A stretch of 64,000 nucleotides of DNA from Sesamum alatum (GCA_034509735.1 JACGWO010000006.1:34217141-34281140), one strand, 5' to 3'. Positions 45,330 through 57,524 are shown, counted from the first letter of the stretch. The notes: generated by a model from the sequence alone, not told the origin. Translations and numbers: made by a program.

Positions 45330-46634
45330 TAACGGGTGCCGAATCCACTAAAAATAATTTCCTACTAAAACTTGTGAAAGTGTGAGTAGGGTAGAATCCC
45401 CAAATATTAATCCTATATTAATTCATTCAAACAATGAATAATATGGGGGGGGGGGGGGGGGTTTCATCCAAAATACTAACTAGAAGATCAATTATAAGGG
45501 AAAATAAAATATGACAAAGGATTTCTAGTTAAAGATAGGATCAAGCTCGATCCCACTATTGATCATGGATGCAAAGATGACAATCGTTCAAAATAAATAA
45601 ATAAGTTATGGTCATCGGTACAACCCAACGACCTCACCATTCCTTACTATTTCGTTAGTCAAGGACCATCCGTTGGTTAATTCCCTAATCTATGGACAAC
45701 CCTGGGGACATCGTTAAGATATAATCTATCAACAACATTAAAAATCAGAAAGGCTCAATTCTAACAAATAAATTCCTACGATGATTCATTTAAGCTAGAT
45801 TATGCATTCCCCACAACATAAATTACTACTATGACATAGTAAATCGTGTTATGTCACCACTAGTTATCAGACTAAACAAATAATTATGGATTCGCAAGTC
45901 CTATTAGCTAGGCAAATATTCTTGACAATGAACAATGGGCCCATCTTTCATAAATCAGATTATTTGTGATAAAAGCGCGTAGAACAACACGATATCCACA
46001 TGAACGAGAGTATAAAGCATGAATTAGATCTCACAACGTAGGAGAATCAAGGATTCACCATATCTTCAATCGGAAAAATAGATAATTAGCTGACCATACT
46101 ACCACAAGAACACATAAAAGAAAAATAGGATTCCATAATAAAAATGCAAAACAATTCTAGTTGAGAGAGAGAGATAAAAAGAGGGTCCCCACAAATAGTA
46201 CATACCCCATTTATCCTACTTAGTTTCCTAACAAACTTAGATACTAAAACAAGTAGATACCTAGTAAAGTTGTAACTCCTATTTAATTGGAACATTAGCC
46301 TAACACGGCTCCTTAAGAAAGGAAAGCTTCCAAGTCTAAAAAGGTCATCTGAACTAGCTTCCAAGTCCAGAAAATTCATCCCTCTCCCCCCTTTTACTGG
46401 TTTCTCTGCGGCATTAGACGTGGGGACGTATACTTGAATTTGCAAATTTGTTTCTTCATTCTCTTCTCTAGAATTTCGTCAGTCTTTTCCACTTTTTTGG
46501 CTTCATTTCTTCATGTCTTACTCCAAAAGCCCTTTTTTAGTAGAAAATACTAGATTCCATATGGTTTAGGAGTTGTTCAATACCAAAAGATAGTCAAATC
46601 CATAACAAAACAATAGCATTTTAGGCACCCATCA
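45330..46634 (-). repeat. 5' LTR of the Athila-like element
   Basis: On the element strand it runs from TGATGGGTGCC to GGCACCCGTTA (last pair TA instead of CA), 1305 bp. The ends carry the short inverted phrase GGGTGCC/GGCACCC. It contains 17 consecutive G at 45445-45461. The antisense 119-codon frame at 46086-46445 lacks any family signature. Confidence 0.65.
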
Positions 46635-46886
46635 GTTTGCTTGAAAACTTCACCAATTTTAGCTCCAAGTTGAACAAGAAATGAAGTTTCAGTTGATTAC
46701 AGAATGTCCCTTCCAATTATTCATGGTAATCATTAACATAAACAGTAATAAAAGGAATGAGCACTACCAGTAACACACAAAGAGAATTTTGAGAAATAGT
46801 ATTTTTTATTTCGTCAAATACTCTTTTACATCAAATAAAATAACAAACCAATGAAAAAAAAATATTAAATGCTAAACACTTAAGCG
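46635..46886. other. Unassigned interval
   Basis: A stretch near 46680-46780 could be a decayed copia RT fragment on the minus strand (VYVNDYHE-like), but the similarity is weak. Otherwise AT-rich and non-coding. Confidence 0.25.
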
Positions 46887-48919
46887 TGTTAGAATAGGTG
46901 ACCAGAAAGTCGATGTGGTTGGCTGTTCTGAGAACCATTCGTCAATCTTTCAACGAGTAATATTATGTTGAGGAATGTAGTAAGGGTTAATCATTGGAAA
47001 TAATGAGTTTTTTGTGCTTACTGCTTGTATTGAACGTCGTTTCGATGTCACAACAAACGCCCACACACAGGATATATGAATCCAAGAAGTTGGACCGCGT
47101 ATAGGATGGCGGTCATGGAACCAACTTCTGTAGATAGGTCTAAAATACTACAAGTCGAGGACCTCGAGATTGGGCATCAAAGGTCCTATAGAGACTTACA
47201 CTAAGGATTGCATTCATTAGATGAGTACCATGTTTCATCGATGACAGACGTTGGACGTCTATGCAATATTAGTAGGTCAGTTGACAAAGGTGTCGGGTGA
47301 CTGAGGTGACTCGCAGGAATCATCATATGGAAGACACACGGGCTTAGTCGGTATGACTCGTATTCCCAATTCCGATAGGACGGAATTAGTCCTCGGACTT
47401 GAGGAATCACGGCAGTCGCTCACATACGAAGGTTGTATCTTGGATATGCGCGAGAGGTGTTCGTGTCATATGACATGGCTATCATAAGTCTTGTTCAGTG
47501 CATTCAGAGTATGTGGAGAGGACGGTGGATTCCAAGATAGGATCTGTCCCCTGTCAAAGAATGTGACAGCGAGATCTCCTATGCGCTCTGAGATGGTTTA
47601 GACTATCAAAGTCTACGGCCATAGCATTTGATTGAGTTGGAAAAAAGGATTTCCTACGTCAATCATAGAGTAAAGACTATCTCAATTTTGAAGCATAGAT
47701 GCCTAAGTCAAGGATGGGAACCGACATCCTAATTCCATGCCCTAGACTAAGGTTGGGAGACAGCCGACAATAGGACCGTACCTGTATGTAACTCGGAGCC
47801 TAAATGTTCACACCACATATTCACCTAGTCTATAGTGCCATGGACCGTTGCTAGACGGCCACCTATGGGAACGGACTACTGTGGTTAAGAGATAACAAGA
47901 AGTAAGTCCAAGTCTAGCTGAGGGTGAACCTAAAGAGTCACACCCGCTACACCAGATATGAAAGGAATTAAATTGGAATTAATTCCGGGAGAAGGTTTAA
48001 TTTAATGGGATTAAATTATACTTCTTAGAGATTCAAGCCTCGATGGATTAATTGGATTAACCGGGCTTGAGTTCATAAATTAGATTTCTGGATTTAATAA
48101 AGCATGGGATTCCCTTTTAATTAGATTAAAAGGGTGAATTAATTAGTGGGCTTGAATATTAAATAGAATTTAATATAAAGTCCATTGGACCTTGGGACCA
48201 TTTAATCTAGAATTAAAAAGGTCCATTCTATAAAGCCCATCAAAATGGATGGACGAGATTTGATCTAGAGATTGATGAGATGAAGGGCCATGATTGATTT
48301 GACTTAATCAAAGCCTAGTTTGACTAGGATTTGACTAGGTCAAAATCCTAGTCAAAGTGTGCCTCTTTAGAAGAGGTTGAGTAGGAATAGGAAAATTGAT
48401 TTTCTATAAATACTTAAAAACACACACACACACCTACTAATCTCTACACTTTCATCTCACAACTCTCTCTTAATTTTCGTCCACCTTTCTTCTCTTCTCC
48501 AAGATTTTACTTTGTTCTTCTTGATTTATTCAAGGTAGAACATAAGAGACGTCGATAACGTGTATCTTGCTAGCACGGGACTTTGTTGCTTTTCGGTGTA
48601 GCGTGTGGATTATTTAGAGGGTCTCTAATTTGAGATCTTGGTGCAAAACGGGGAACAATTCGTGTAGCCAAACGAAGATGACTATGAGAGGTAACATCCT
48701 CTTTTACGTTTCTTGTTCTAAATTCTATGGCCTCCATATTTATTGAACATGAGATACACTGAATGCCCGGGAGAATCAAGGGCACACCCCTTGATCCATT
48801 TATGTATGTACAATGCATGCTTTAAATTCCATTTAATTCATACTTTGTAATTTTATTATGCAATCCTTCGTGCTTCCGCTATTCGCGCTTCTCTCCTGGG
48901 TCGATCCGCTCGCATTTCA
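46887..48919 (+). mobile_element. Solo LTR, copia family of 13043-20947
   Basis: Begins TGTTAGAATAGGTGACCAG and ends GATCCGCTCGCATTTCA, 2033 bp, with a perfect 5-bp target duplication AAGCG at 46882-46886 and 48920-48924. TATAAATA at 48405-48412 is followed by a CA repeat, as in the other copies. No retroelement interior is present. Confidence 0.92.
48405..48412 (+). promoter_or_regulatory. TATA box of the solo LTR
   Basis: TATAAATA, at the same relative position as in the minus-strand sister LTR at 58911-60924 (TATAAATA at 59438-59445). Confidence 0.5.
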
Positions 48920-48924
48920 AAGCG

Positions 48925-51049
48925 GACAAGTGGAAAGTTGTCAAATATCATCTTGAGAGTCCTCGAGAAGCACTTCCATCATCTTCAAACCCTCTGTCCC
49001 ATTTTCGGACATTTATGAAGCATTTTCAAGTATCAAAGTCTTCTCCCTCTTGGCGACCACATCTTTTTTAAGTTGAAAAAGTTTTTTTTGGCTTCTTGGC
49101 AAGGGACTTCTTGTTCAAGTAGAGATGACTTCTCATCAAGTGCTTCCCATTTTGGATGAAACACCACGAACTTCATCAAGTCAAAGTGGCCATGATTGGT
49201 CAATAATTGGAGTGTAGCTTTTGCTCAAGAAAGGTGTGAAGAAAGCACTGTTTGTTCAATTGATCCCTTGAATCGAAGACCATCCTGGTTAGAAATAAGC
49301 GCACAGTTTGATTTCGTGGGAAGCCAGTAGCACGCCAAAATCAAATACTCAAAAATTCATGGCATGGAGAGCTTACAAGCATCATCGCCTAGCAACTTTT
49401 CGAAAGAAAGAGTGACCTCGTCATTGAATTCCCTACGTACAGGAAACCATGAACATCTAACAAAGAGAAGGACAATTCTCTAATCACGGCATACAAGTTG
49501 TTCGTGGAAGGGTACCATAGCTCGAGGAATGCTTGGAGGAGGTTCTTGTTGTAGATGCACATGAAAAGAAATGTATGAACGGTTTTGCAAATCTTAGCTT
49601 CATGAAGGATGCATGAGTGGTTGTGAGAATCTTTGCTTTGTAAAGGATGTTTGTATAGTGGCCTAGCACATCTTCCATGAAAATATGCCTCGATGACCTT
49701 GGACTGTGGAAACCTCTATGAGCCCCGGTTGGTAATGAGATGACGATTTGGAAGTGCGAGCTCAATGTTGGCTTCGACATCATGAAGAAAAGATTTGAGC
49801 AACAAAACCATGGATTAAGAAGAAGTGTTGGAGAGGGTCAAGCGCATATCTCTTGTCACCTCTTCAAACCACTCATGCATGTGCAATGATTTGATCATGA
49901 AACGTGCCTTGAAAGGTATAGTGAAGGTGGCTGCTCATGGATGGTGCTTCTAAATTTGACGTTGATCTCTCTCATTTCAAATGATGATGCGTGAGAGCAG
50001 CGGTTGCGATACTCAAATCCTATTGCCAAAATAAATAGATTCCCATAAGAAAATCAAAAGCCAAAATCATATAGATGTAATATATGTTCATGTGTGTGCT
50101 AAAACTGTTGATAAAATATCTTCTTATTTACAAACTCCCGAACACATGGCACGCGATAATATTCAAAATATTTGTGTGAGAAAATGGAGAAGCTCGTTCA
50201 CAAATGCATAGCAAAAGGAGCAATACCACAATGCAATCACGTCGAAGAACGCAAGAAACATGTCAAAATTGCTCCAAGTATGCTAGCTTGCTAAAAATCC
50301 AAAGCCAAGGCCTTGCTTTTATAATAGTTCTTCGCAAATGGAATTTGGAAAATTTCCATATTTTCAAAACTTGAAGAAGAAATTTCTGTTAGAATGAAAG
50401 TTTAATTGGTAATTGCCATATTTTTTAAGCAATTATTATCGTCGGATTGAAATTTATTGTTATGAGGAGCACACACTATGTATCAGATTGTAATTCCTCA
50501 ATGCACATCCCCAATATGAGAAGAGCCAGTGTACGTGCTTCACAACTTAGACCTAAGAAGATGAATGTCAATATCTTTTTATACTCGACTTGTGCATCCC
50601 TAAAGTAGGTGCAAAGGACCAAAGGAATATCTCCTACCCAGGGGCAAAACATATGTATTCCACAAGGCCTACATGTCCACTTAACCAGTAAATGAGCTTT
50701 GGCACGTGGTTTGCAAATATATGTCATAGCGGCATAAATGGGCCTAGCTCCTTAAATTTCTGTGCCTTTTCTGATACTTCCACATTGACTATGGCATCGT
50801 CTCTCGTCATGAGAGTTATGGTCCCGAGCGTATATTACAGTTTCTATCTTTTGTCTTCATAGTTTCTTATTTTCGTCTTGTACATTGTCTTTGTGTATGC
50901 TGTTTGATTTGCTCTTTTTGTGTCAGCCGAATGATTATTGTAGGCTTTCTTGTGTCTTTTCATTTGAATTTCGTCATATCCTAATTTAGGAGTGGGTGGT
51001 TGATTGGTTGGTTGTCCAGTAGTCTAGGTCGTCTTAGGCACCCGACTCG
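48925..51049. other. Unassigned interval
   Basis: No supported gene. The minus-strand frame at 49484-49783 (99 codons) and the one at 50476-50727 have no recognisable domain. The region around 50570-50690 weakly resembles the copia leader near 16740-16860. It is less AT-rich than typical intergenic sequence here, so decayed transposon sequence is likely. Confidence 0.35.
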
Positions 51050-52480
51050 CTATGTTGGGGGATATTATGAAGATGGGTTTTATCCTCTCGATGACTGAAG
51101 ATGATGATGATAAGGGGATTGATATTCCAGTGGGTGTATGGTAGAGAAGCAATGAGGAATGTCTTCGAACACTGGTTGGTCATCTACTTACTCATTGGGT
51201 AGTTAACTTTAATGCACTTCAAAGGATGCTACAGAACCTTATTCGGCCACGAAGGTATGAAGGTGCGACACATTGGGGATAATAGGTTTTGTTTTGTAAT
51301 GACCATGTGGTTGACCTTCGTCCAACCTTGGACATGAGGCCTGGGACCTTTGGTAGGAACTTGTTAATATTACAATCTCTGAGTGAGGGGGAGACCCTAT
51401 AGTCAGTTAATTTGGATTGGTGTCTTCTATGTTCATGTGCATGACTTACCATTTGGACTTCGAAAGATTGGGGTTGTTGCACAGATTGAGACCAACATTG
51501 TGACATGGCAGGATTTTTAGCATATTAATTAGGATATACAACGGTTTGAATTTGTCCGCACGAGGATTTACATTAATGTTACTACGGGCTCTAAAACGCG
51601 CACTGGGAATTCAATTGGATGAGGGGAAAATTACGATAATTAGGTTTACTTATGAACGATTACCTAAATTTTGCTATCTATTTGTTAAGCTTGGAAATTT
51701 TAGCAAGTTTTGTGAATTACACTTTGCGGAAGACTTTGTTGATCCAGGGGTAGCATCATTTGGCCCCTAGCTAAGGAAAAAATGGTTTTATTCATTCACA
51801 GGCATATCACATAGCATCTAGTCAATTGACCATCCAACCGTAATGAGCTGCATTTGTTGATGAAAGGAACATTGTGGCAAATAAAGAGTGAGTGTTTTTT
51901 GGGAATTTTGGTAGTTCTTTGGGGGCACCATGGTCAAAAAGTTTAATATAGATCATAGAGCCTGAGAGTAACAATGGTCCGTCGAGGTCACGTTTTCATC
52001 TAACAGACAAGGGAAAGATGGTCGTGTCGAAGTGGTTATAAATGGTAACCGTCAGAGATCTCCATCAGGAGTTGTGCCTTTAGACCTAGTGGGCTCTTCC
52101 GCATTACATTTTAATCGCCCTCCAACCTAGTGTCTTTACCTCAGGGCTCAGAAGTTGAAGCCCAATCCCAGCCTAGCCTAATTTCATTCAATCCGCATAT
52201 AAATTCTACCCTCGAAATGGAAGTCCAAATTGTGACCTCATTGAGCTCATCACGCCGGCATGTGAATTTAGAGCCCATCCACGCAATCTCTAGCCTTGTG
52301 ATTCAAAAACCTCCATCTAAAGCCCAACTGCAGCAACAACCCAGTCCATTTTAACCCGGTCCACACTTAGTTCCCAAACATAGCTTTTTTCTCAAGACAT
52401 CACCTCAGTTGAGGTTGGTGAGTATTCCAACAGAATGTATAGTTGTGGATGTCCCCCCTAAACTCATTAAGGGGAGTACA
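51050..52480 (+). pseudogene. LINE ORF1-like Gag with zinc knuckle
   Basis: Frames resemble plant L1 ORF1 proteins, which coat the element RNA. VHVHDLPFGLRKIGVVAQIE (about 51436-51495) matches the WVHVHDLPLGxMT-type core of the DUF4283 region. FTYERLPKFCYLFVKLGNFS (51639-51700) followed by KFCELHFAEDFVDPG matches the CCHC knuckle segment, with the second cysteine and the histidine lost. Several frameshifts and stops occur. The tail after 52130 is a low-complexity Pro/Ser/Gln-rich frame, as is common in ORF1 C-termini. Confidence 0.7.
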
Positions 52481-52556
52481 CTTTTTCAGCAGGTGCAGTG
52501 AAGGATGTTGCATTTAAACGTCCATTACCTGCTGAGATAAATTATAGACATATTGC

Positions 52557-53651
52557 TAAGGGTTATCAAAAAAATTTAAAATCGCCCGAACCAAACTGAA
52601 TCGAACCGTTTTTTATTATTTATCTTCCAAACCGTAATTCTAAATTTAGAATAAAACCACACCGCACTATTGGTTTGGTTTTAATTTAGAAGTTTCAAAA
52701 ATTGCCAAAAAATCGAACCGAACCGCTAAATATGTAATTATTTTTTTAAACTATATATATATATATATATATAATAAAATGATAAAATAATTAATTGTTT
52801 AGAAGAATTTCAAATGTGTTTAATTTTATAAGCCCATTATGACTTAAGCTCGTTAGGTTCTTTTCACACTTTCTAATTAGTTATTTTTCCCCTATTTTTT
52901 TTTTCTTACTCCCCCTTTCCCTCCTCTCTCTTTCGCCACTTTTATTCTTTGTTCTCTCCTGGTCATTTCGTTGCACTCGTTTTTCTCTATTCTCTCTCAG
53001 TCTTCTCTTTTATTCCTTTTTACCTCTCCCTTTCTCCTCGTTCTCCGCCGCACCTCTACCACCTTAACAAAGCATCGCCGCTAGCTCCGTCTGACTCGTC
53101 GCACAAATTTTGTGAAGTTTTTGAAAATTTTTTTATAATGTGATCTTGAAGTTCTCGGGTTCATCTTATATCACTTCAAATGCATTTTTTTTCGTGAAAT
53201 TGCAATTTTGCATGTGAATTTGTCTATTATGATGAATAAGGGAGACTATCACATGGCATCAATGACTATTCGCATAAGAGACAAATTTAATAAGTATTGA
53301 GATAATATTGATAATAAGAATTGTATTGTCTAGAGTATTACCCGATACTAACTATCAAATATTGATTAATGATCAATTAAATTTGATATGCTTTCTTGAC
53401 AATATATTTGATATATCCATAACCGACCCTTAACCTTTTTTTCGATTAAGTGTTTCCCTGTTGCTTAATTTTCCAAGATTGTAAATATTGATATCAAACT
53501 CCCGACTTCAGGAATTAATTACTATATATGTTCTTATATTTTAATCTACTTAAAAGTGGCAATTTTGAAAAATTATTTCACAAAACAGCCAATGACAATT
53601 CGATTTGAAAATAGCTTTAAAAAAATCGAAAGCGCACTGTGAGCACCCCTA
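52557..53651. mobile_element. hAT-like element inserted in the LINE
   Basis: A 1095-bp unit bounded by TAAGGGTTATC and GAGCACCCCTA (imperfect inverted ends) with an 8-bp target duplication CATATTGC at 52549-52556 and 53652-53659. CGAACCAAACTGAATCGAAC-type sequence near the left end is common in plant hAT non-autonomous elements. No transposase is visible. Removing it plus one duplicate makes the LINE RT frame continuous (INYRHIA into LKPKVKAPEVV). Confidence 0.85.
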
Positions 53652-53659
53652 CATATTGC

Positions 53660-53950
53660 ACTGAAGCCAAAAGTTAAGGCTCCTGAAGTGGTTTCTCAAT
53701 TTAGGCCAATTAGCTTGTGTAATGTGATATATAACCTGGTGTTGAAAACGATTGCAAATAGAAAACATGTCTTGATGCCACAAATTTTCCATTTTAGTCT
53801 GTTTTCATGTGTTTACAGTTAATTACTAAAATGTCTCATTGCGCATGAGATTAACCATGTTTTTAAAGGACAGCTGGAAAGAAGGGATTTATTGCATTAA
53901 AGTTTCATATGAGCAAGGCATGCAATACGGTTGAGTGGTCCTTTATTAAG
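53660..53950 (+). pseudogene. LINE reverse transcriptase, N-terminal piece
   Basis: KPKVKAPEVVSQFRPISLCN opens the piece, continuing into a NVIYNLVLKTIANR segment: the classic start of the RT domain of plant L1 ORF2. AHEINHVFKGQLERRDLL and ALKFHMSKACNTVEWSF further on correspond to the palm motif AxKxDMSKAYDxVEW, with its catalytic Asp altered (HMSKACNT). Two stops occur within the piece. It continues upstream across the hAT-like insertion (52490-52556) and downstream after the pogo-like insertion. Confidence 0.8.
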
Positions 53951-54104
53951 ATAAATTAATAATTTATTAATTTAAAGAGATTTTTTCAATTGAACGCAAC
54001 TATATTATTCTTCATGAATAATACATATACATTTTATTGACTAATTGAATATTTTTTATGTACAATATGACTAATTAAATATAATACATCCCCCTAAAAA
54101 AATA
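53951..54104. other. AT-rich spacer left of the pogo-like gene
   Basis: Almost pure A/T, with ATTGACTAATTGAATATTTT and related strings repeated. Probably the left non-coding end of the DNA transposon; terminal inverted repeats and TA duplication were not identified. Confidence 0.4.
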
Positions 54105-54870
54105 AAGTTTCTCAAAGGTTGTCTTGAGAAGTTCAAGCTAAGACATGGTATCAAGTCATTTTGTCGCTTTGAAGAGAGTGGTTCTGTTGACATAGAGGAG
54201 ATGGAGAACAAATTGATGGCTATAAGGGAAAACATAAACAAGTATCCTATGAAGGATGTTATTAATATGGATGAAACTGGTTTGTTTTATAAGTTACAAG
54301 CTGATCATTCTCTTGCAATGAAATAACTTGAAGGAAGAAAACAACGCAAAGAAAGATTTACAATTGTTATTTGTGGCAATGAGGATGGCTTTGAAAAAAT
54401 CCCTTTATATGTTATTGGAAAGTACGCAAAGCTATGTTGCTTAAAAAATATCAACATTAGCCGTTTGATTTGTCAATACCGTTCCAACACAAGAGCATGG
54501 ATGAAGAGTGTGCTTTTTTATGAATTTCTTCGTTGGTTGGACCAAAAAATGGATGATAAAAGAATGTTGTTGGTGGTAGATAATTGTCCAACCCATCCAA
54601 AACATATTGAAGGGCTACATAATGTTGAGTTGTATTTTTTTTCACCCAACATGACATCAAAAATCCAACCATGGGATGCAGGGGTAATAAGAATTTTCAA
54701 GATGCACTACCCCCAAGAGATTTTACCATAGGTATTAGAGGGCTATGAGTTGAGAGACTCTAATCCAGAAAAAATTAATCTTTTAGATGTCATCAATCTT
54801 GCAGTCTCAGTTTGGACGATAAATGTTCAGCAAGAGATAATATCAAATTATTTTCGGCAAGAGATATAGT
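54105..54870 (+). pseudogene. Pogo/Tigger-like DDE transposase, nearly open
   Basis: A single frame runs about 255 codons with only two stops (TAA 54324-54326; TAG 54729-54731). It covers the DDE_1 catalytic domain of pogo-type (Tc1/mariner superfamily) transposases, which cut and join transposon ends. All three catalytic positions are recognisable: MDETGLFY, VVDNCPTHP and KIQPWDAGVIR. The KLRHGIKSFCRFEESGSVD segment before them fits the end of the CENP-B-like DNA-binding region, so the N-terminal helix-turn-helix is missing or lies in lost sequence. It sits inside the LINE RT. The few lesions suggest relatively recent decay. Confidence 0.8.
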
Positions 54871-54884
54871 GGAATGGGTTTCAG

Positions 54885-56320
54885 TGCGTTTGAAAAAGTT
54901 TAATGTTGCATTGTTGAGAAATGTGGCATGGGCATCACATTACTAAGCTAGAGAGTCTAATGAGTAGGGTCCTCAAAGCACTTTATTTCTCATGTATCAT
55001 TTTTTGGAGGCAACACTGCGTACAGTCCCTTTGTTTGCATGACCAAGTAATATGGCAACATAATATCTGGTGCGAGCAAGATGTCAATAGCATGTCGGTA
55101 ATGGAGTTGATATTCGAATTTGGGAAACACGATGGATTCCTTGAACTAATGAGTTTTGTCCGATCTCTCTGGTCTCAATTCTCCCAGTAGATACATGTGT
55201 CTTTTCCAATTAGGATTATAGTCCACTTGTGGGATTCCATTGGCTCGATTTTCTCCATTGATTGCATGGTTTGGCACTATGAAAGGATGGGCGCCTATAG
55301 TGTTATATAAGAGTGCATACAAAATAGCACTTAGGTTAGATGAGCGTGGTTGGGATATTCAAGAAGGGTGGTCTCATGGATTCCCGGAAGAAGAGTGCAA
55401 CTTTATTTGGAAGTCACATACCAAATAAAACCGAAATATTTATGTGACGCCTTTGTAGAATGCAATTCCAACTTGTGATGCTCTAAGGAAGAGAAAGGAG
55501 TTGGGGGAAGGTTGGATGTCCCCGGTGTGAGGAACTGGTGGAGGATAGGTGGCATATAGTGGACTATGACTTTGTGCGTCAGGTCTAGGCATTGTCAAAT
55601 ATCCCCTGGAAAATGGTCTCGAGGTGGGAGGGATCGGTGGAGGACTGGCTATAAGTGATGATGAAAGGATTGGAGATGAGCAGGCTCTTATGACAGTTTA
55701 GGTTGTGGGGGGGGGGGGGGGATAGAGATAGTATGTTGATGGAAGGTTGTAATCAGACACCGATGGATGTGGCGTTGGCTAGGCGATACATTCTTTACTC
55801 GTTTTAGCAGGACAAATATATCTTTCGTGCCCAAGGAGTGCGAGTGGGTGACACAGTGGGCAATTCCATCGGTTGGTAAATAGAAGCTTAACTAAGCTGG
55901 TTTTCTTTCTTGGATAACCATCAGGCGGATGTGGGGGTTGTGACTACGGATGACGAGGGAAGGTGTGTTGATCGAAAAACTTCCCTTTTCAGCATTGTAG
56001 ATGAGGTGGAGTATGCGTAGGCATCGGCATTGAGGGTGGCAGCCAAGGTTGGTATATCTCATGGTGACAAAGAGGTTCTCTTCGAAAGGGATTGTTCATA
56101 GGTGCTAAAGAGTCAGCATAACAATGATTATGCTCTGTACAGATGAGGGCATGTCCGGATAGATGCTTCCAGACTTGCACATGGAATACCTTGTTCGAGC
56201 TTTAGTCTTGTTTGTAAGAAGGTTAATAAGGTTGCATGTTAGTTAGCTAGAATGTTTGTTATGAGTAGGAAAGGGATCAGATTTCTCCTTGTATATAATA
56301 TTCTTGCCTGAGAGGCTTTG
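54885..56320 (+). pseudogene. LINE ORF2 C-terminal half: RT tail, zf-RVT, RNase H-like
   Basis: The RT tail (about 54900-55230) contains LMSRVLKALYF and, in another frame, GNGVDIRIWETRWIP. The zf-RVT part follows at 55280-55600 (YKSAYKIALRLDERGWD, then a frame with CRPRCEELVEDRWHIV-like cysteines). The RNase H-like domain (about 55920-56260) shows DDEGRCVDRKTSLFSIVDEV, ALRVAAKVGISHGDKEVLFE and VCKKVNKVAC. Frames shift between pieces and a 15-G run lies at 55707-55721. Typical plant L1 organisation; not functional. Confidence 0.75.
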
Positions 56321-56351
56321 GTTTTGTGAATGAAAATTGTTATTTCTCTTC

Positions 56352-56366
56352 AAAAAAAAAAAAAAA
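56352..56366 (+). other. Poly(A) tail of the LINE
   Basis: Fifteen A residues after TTATTTCTCTTC, at the expected 3' end after the RNase H-like domain. The following GAAAGAAAAGGAG may be part of the target duplication, but the left copy was not found. Confidence 0.75.
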
Positions 56367-56369
56367 AGA

Positions 56370-56745
56370 AAGAAAAGGAGCAAATGCTAATGAAAAAAAC
56401 ATGTTGGATTCATTCAAAAAAAAGAAAAACAAAAGTAGCTACAAGCACCAAGGTTCTTACATATTTTAGGTGAAAATTGCATTTTTTAGAATTTGAAAAG
56501 TTACAATAAATTTTACAAACACCCAAAAGTAACTACTTAAAATTAAACAATTGAAAAGTATTTTTTATATAAATAAATTACGCATACGCCATTAATGCAA
56601 GTTCAAGTTAAAAGAATGAACTAAATATGCCCCGCCTCATGGTGCATCTCGAGGCGCGCCTAGAAAGATTCATAAAATTAGATTTTATTATACAAAAACT
56701 CTTTATCCTTTATAAAATCACAGTTACACTCCTTGAGGGAGTGCT
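56370..56745. other. Unassigned A-rich interval
   Basis: A-rich non-coding sequence. GCCTCATGGTGCATCTCGAG near 56634 is the only GC-rich part. No gene. Confidence 0.5.
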
Positions 56746-56749
56746 AGTA

Positions 56750-57480
56750 TAAAGTACCTCAAAGGAAAACACGATTGTCTGTTGGTCAAACCACTGCTGG
56801 GTTGAGCCAATTAGACTAGTAATGAAAACACAACATTTAATGTCATCGGTATACTTGTGTAGCTAGGTTGCATTTTCAAACTTATGGATGTGCTCAACAG
56901 GATCAGTAGTACCACTATATGTGGCCAAGTGTGAGGTTGCCTCAAAGTGATTAATGAGTTCTTCAGCCATGACTCTATTGCTGAAAGGAATGCCTCATCT
57001 CAGAAGTGGGTTTTTCCTTCTCACCCCTTGGTGAAATTCCACCTTATCGTTTTTGAAGGAGCACTAAACCCCAGTTGGTTCCTGGTTAGCCCTTTCCTCA
57101 TTAGTAGGATCAATTGGAGGAACTTCAGCCTGCTGGGGCACAGAAGGGACCGTTCTTTCCAATCCTTTTTCTCCTCGAGTGCCAAATTTCCTTGTTGCGA
57201 TGATTGTCCTACTCCACTGGAAAGAAAGCTTGGAGGGCTGAATTGATGGTATCAACAATGAACTGGTTGAGTTGCTCACAGAAGAGTGAGTTGGCGGCAT
57301 TAAGCAGAGCTACTGGATCAAGAGCGGAAGCAGGGGATTGGGGTCCCCAAGGACCTGTTCTAGCGTGGGAATCTCAGAACCTGCTACAGTAGGGGGGAAG
57401 TGTTTCCCCCAAAAGAGCCGTTATCACCTCCTTTATGGAGCTAGCCATATCTCATATCTTTAGCGCAAGTTTTCCACAGA
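56750..57480 (-). pseudogene. Ty3/gypsy Gag remnant
   Basis: On the minus strand a Gag N-terminal region (MASSIKEVITALLGETLPP; ALLNAANSLFCEQLNQF) is followed by the conserved capsid segment (YSGTTDPVEHIHKFENAT, then KCCVFITSLIGSTQQWF, about 56780-56930). The latter matches the retrotransposon Gag motif YxGTxDPxEHxxxF...W(F/Y). Frameshifts separate the pieces. It lies downstream of a minus-strand LTR-like region (57525-58277), consistent with one truncated element. Confidence 0.65.
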
Positions 57481-57524
57481 CAGCGTCAATGATGCCTATA
57501 CAGTCCAGTAGCACCAAAAGGGTC

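Larger units (their letters stand above)
42430..46634 (-). mobile_element. Athila-like Ty3/gypsy element, truncated
   Basis: Minus-strand order from high to low coordinates: LTR (45330-46634), primer-binding site, Gag (43960-45060), protease-like region (43380-43600) and RT region (42430-43140). The 3' half (rest of Pol and 3' LTR) is absent; it abuts the opposite-strand gypsy remnant near 42430. Many stops. The 17-G run lies inside the LTR and a 12-C run inside gag. Confidence 0.75.
51050..56366 (+). mobile_element. LINE (L1-type), decayed and nested
   Basis: In order on the plus strand: an ORF1-like region with a zinc knuckle (51050-52480), an RT piece (52490-52556 plus 53660-53950), the RT C-terminus and zf-RVT domain (54885-55600), an RNase H-like domain (55920-56260), and a 15-base poly(A) tail at 56352-56366. 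The endonuclease is missing, so an internal deletion precedes the RT. Two other transposons interrupt it. Confidence 0.8.

Noticed and set aside
46086..46445. 119-codon minus-strand ORF
   Set aside because: Within the Athila-like LTR, with no recognisable protein family.
46680..46780. Copia reverse transcriptase fragment (YVDD-like)
   Set aside because: Only a short weak resemblance (VYVNDYHE) in one frame; not enough to annotate.
49484..49783. Possible 99-codon gene on the minus strand
   Set aside because: No start context, domain, promoter or splice structure; the surroundings look like decayed repeats.
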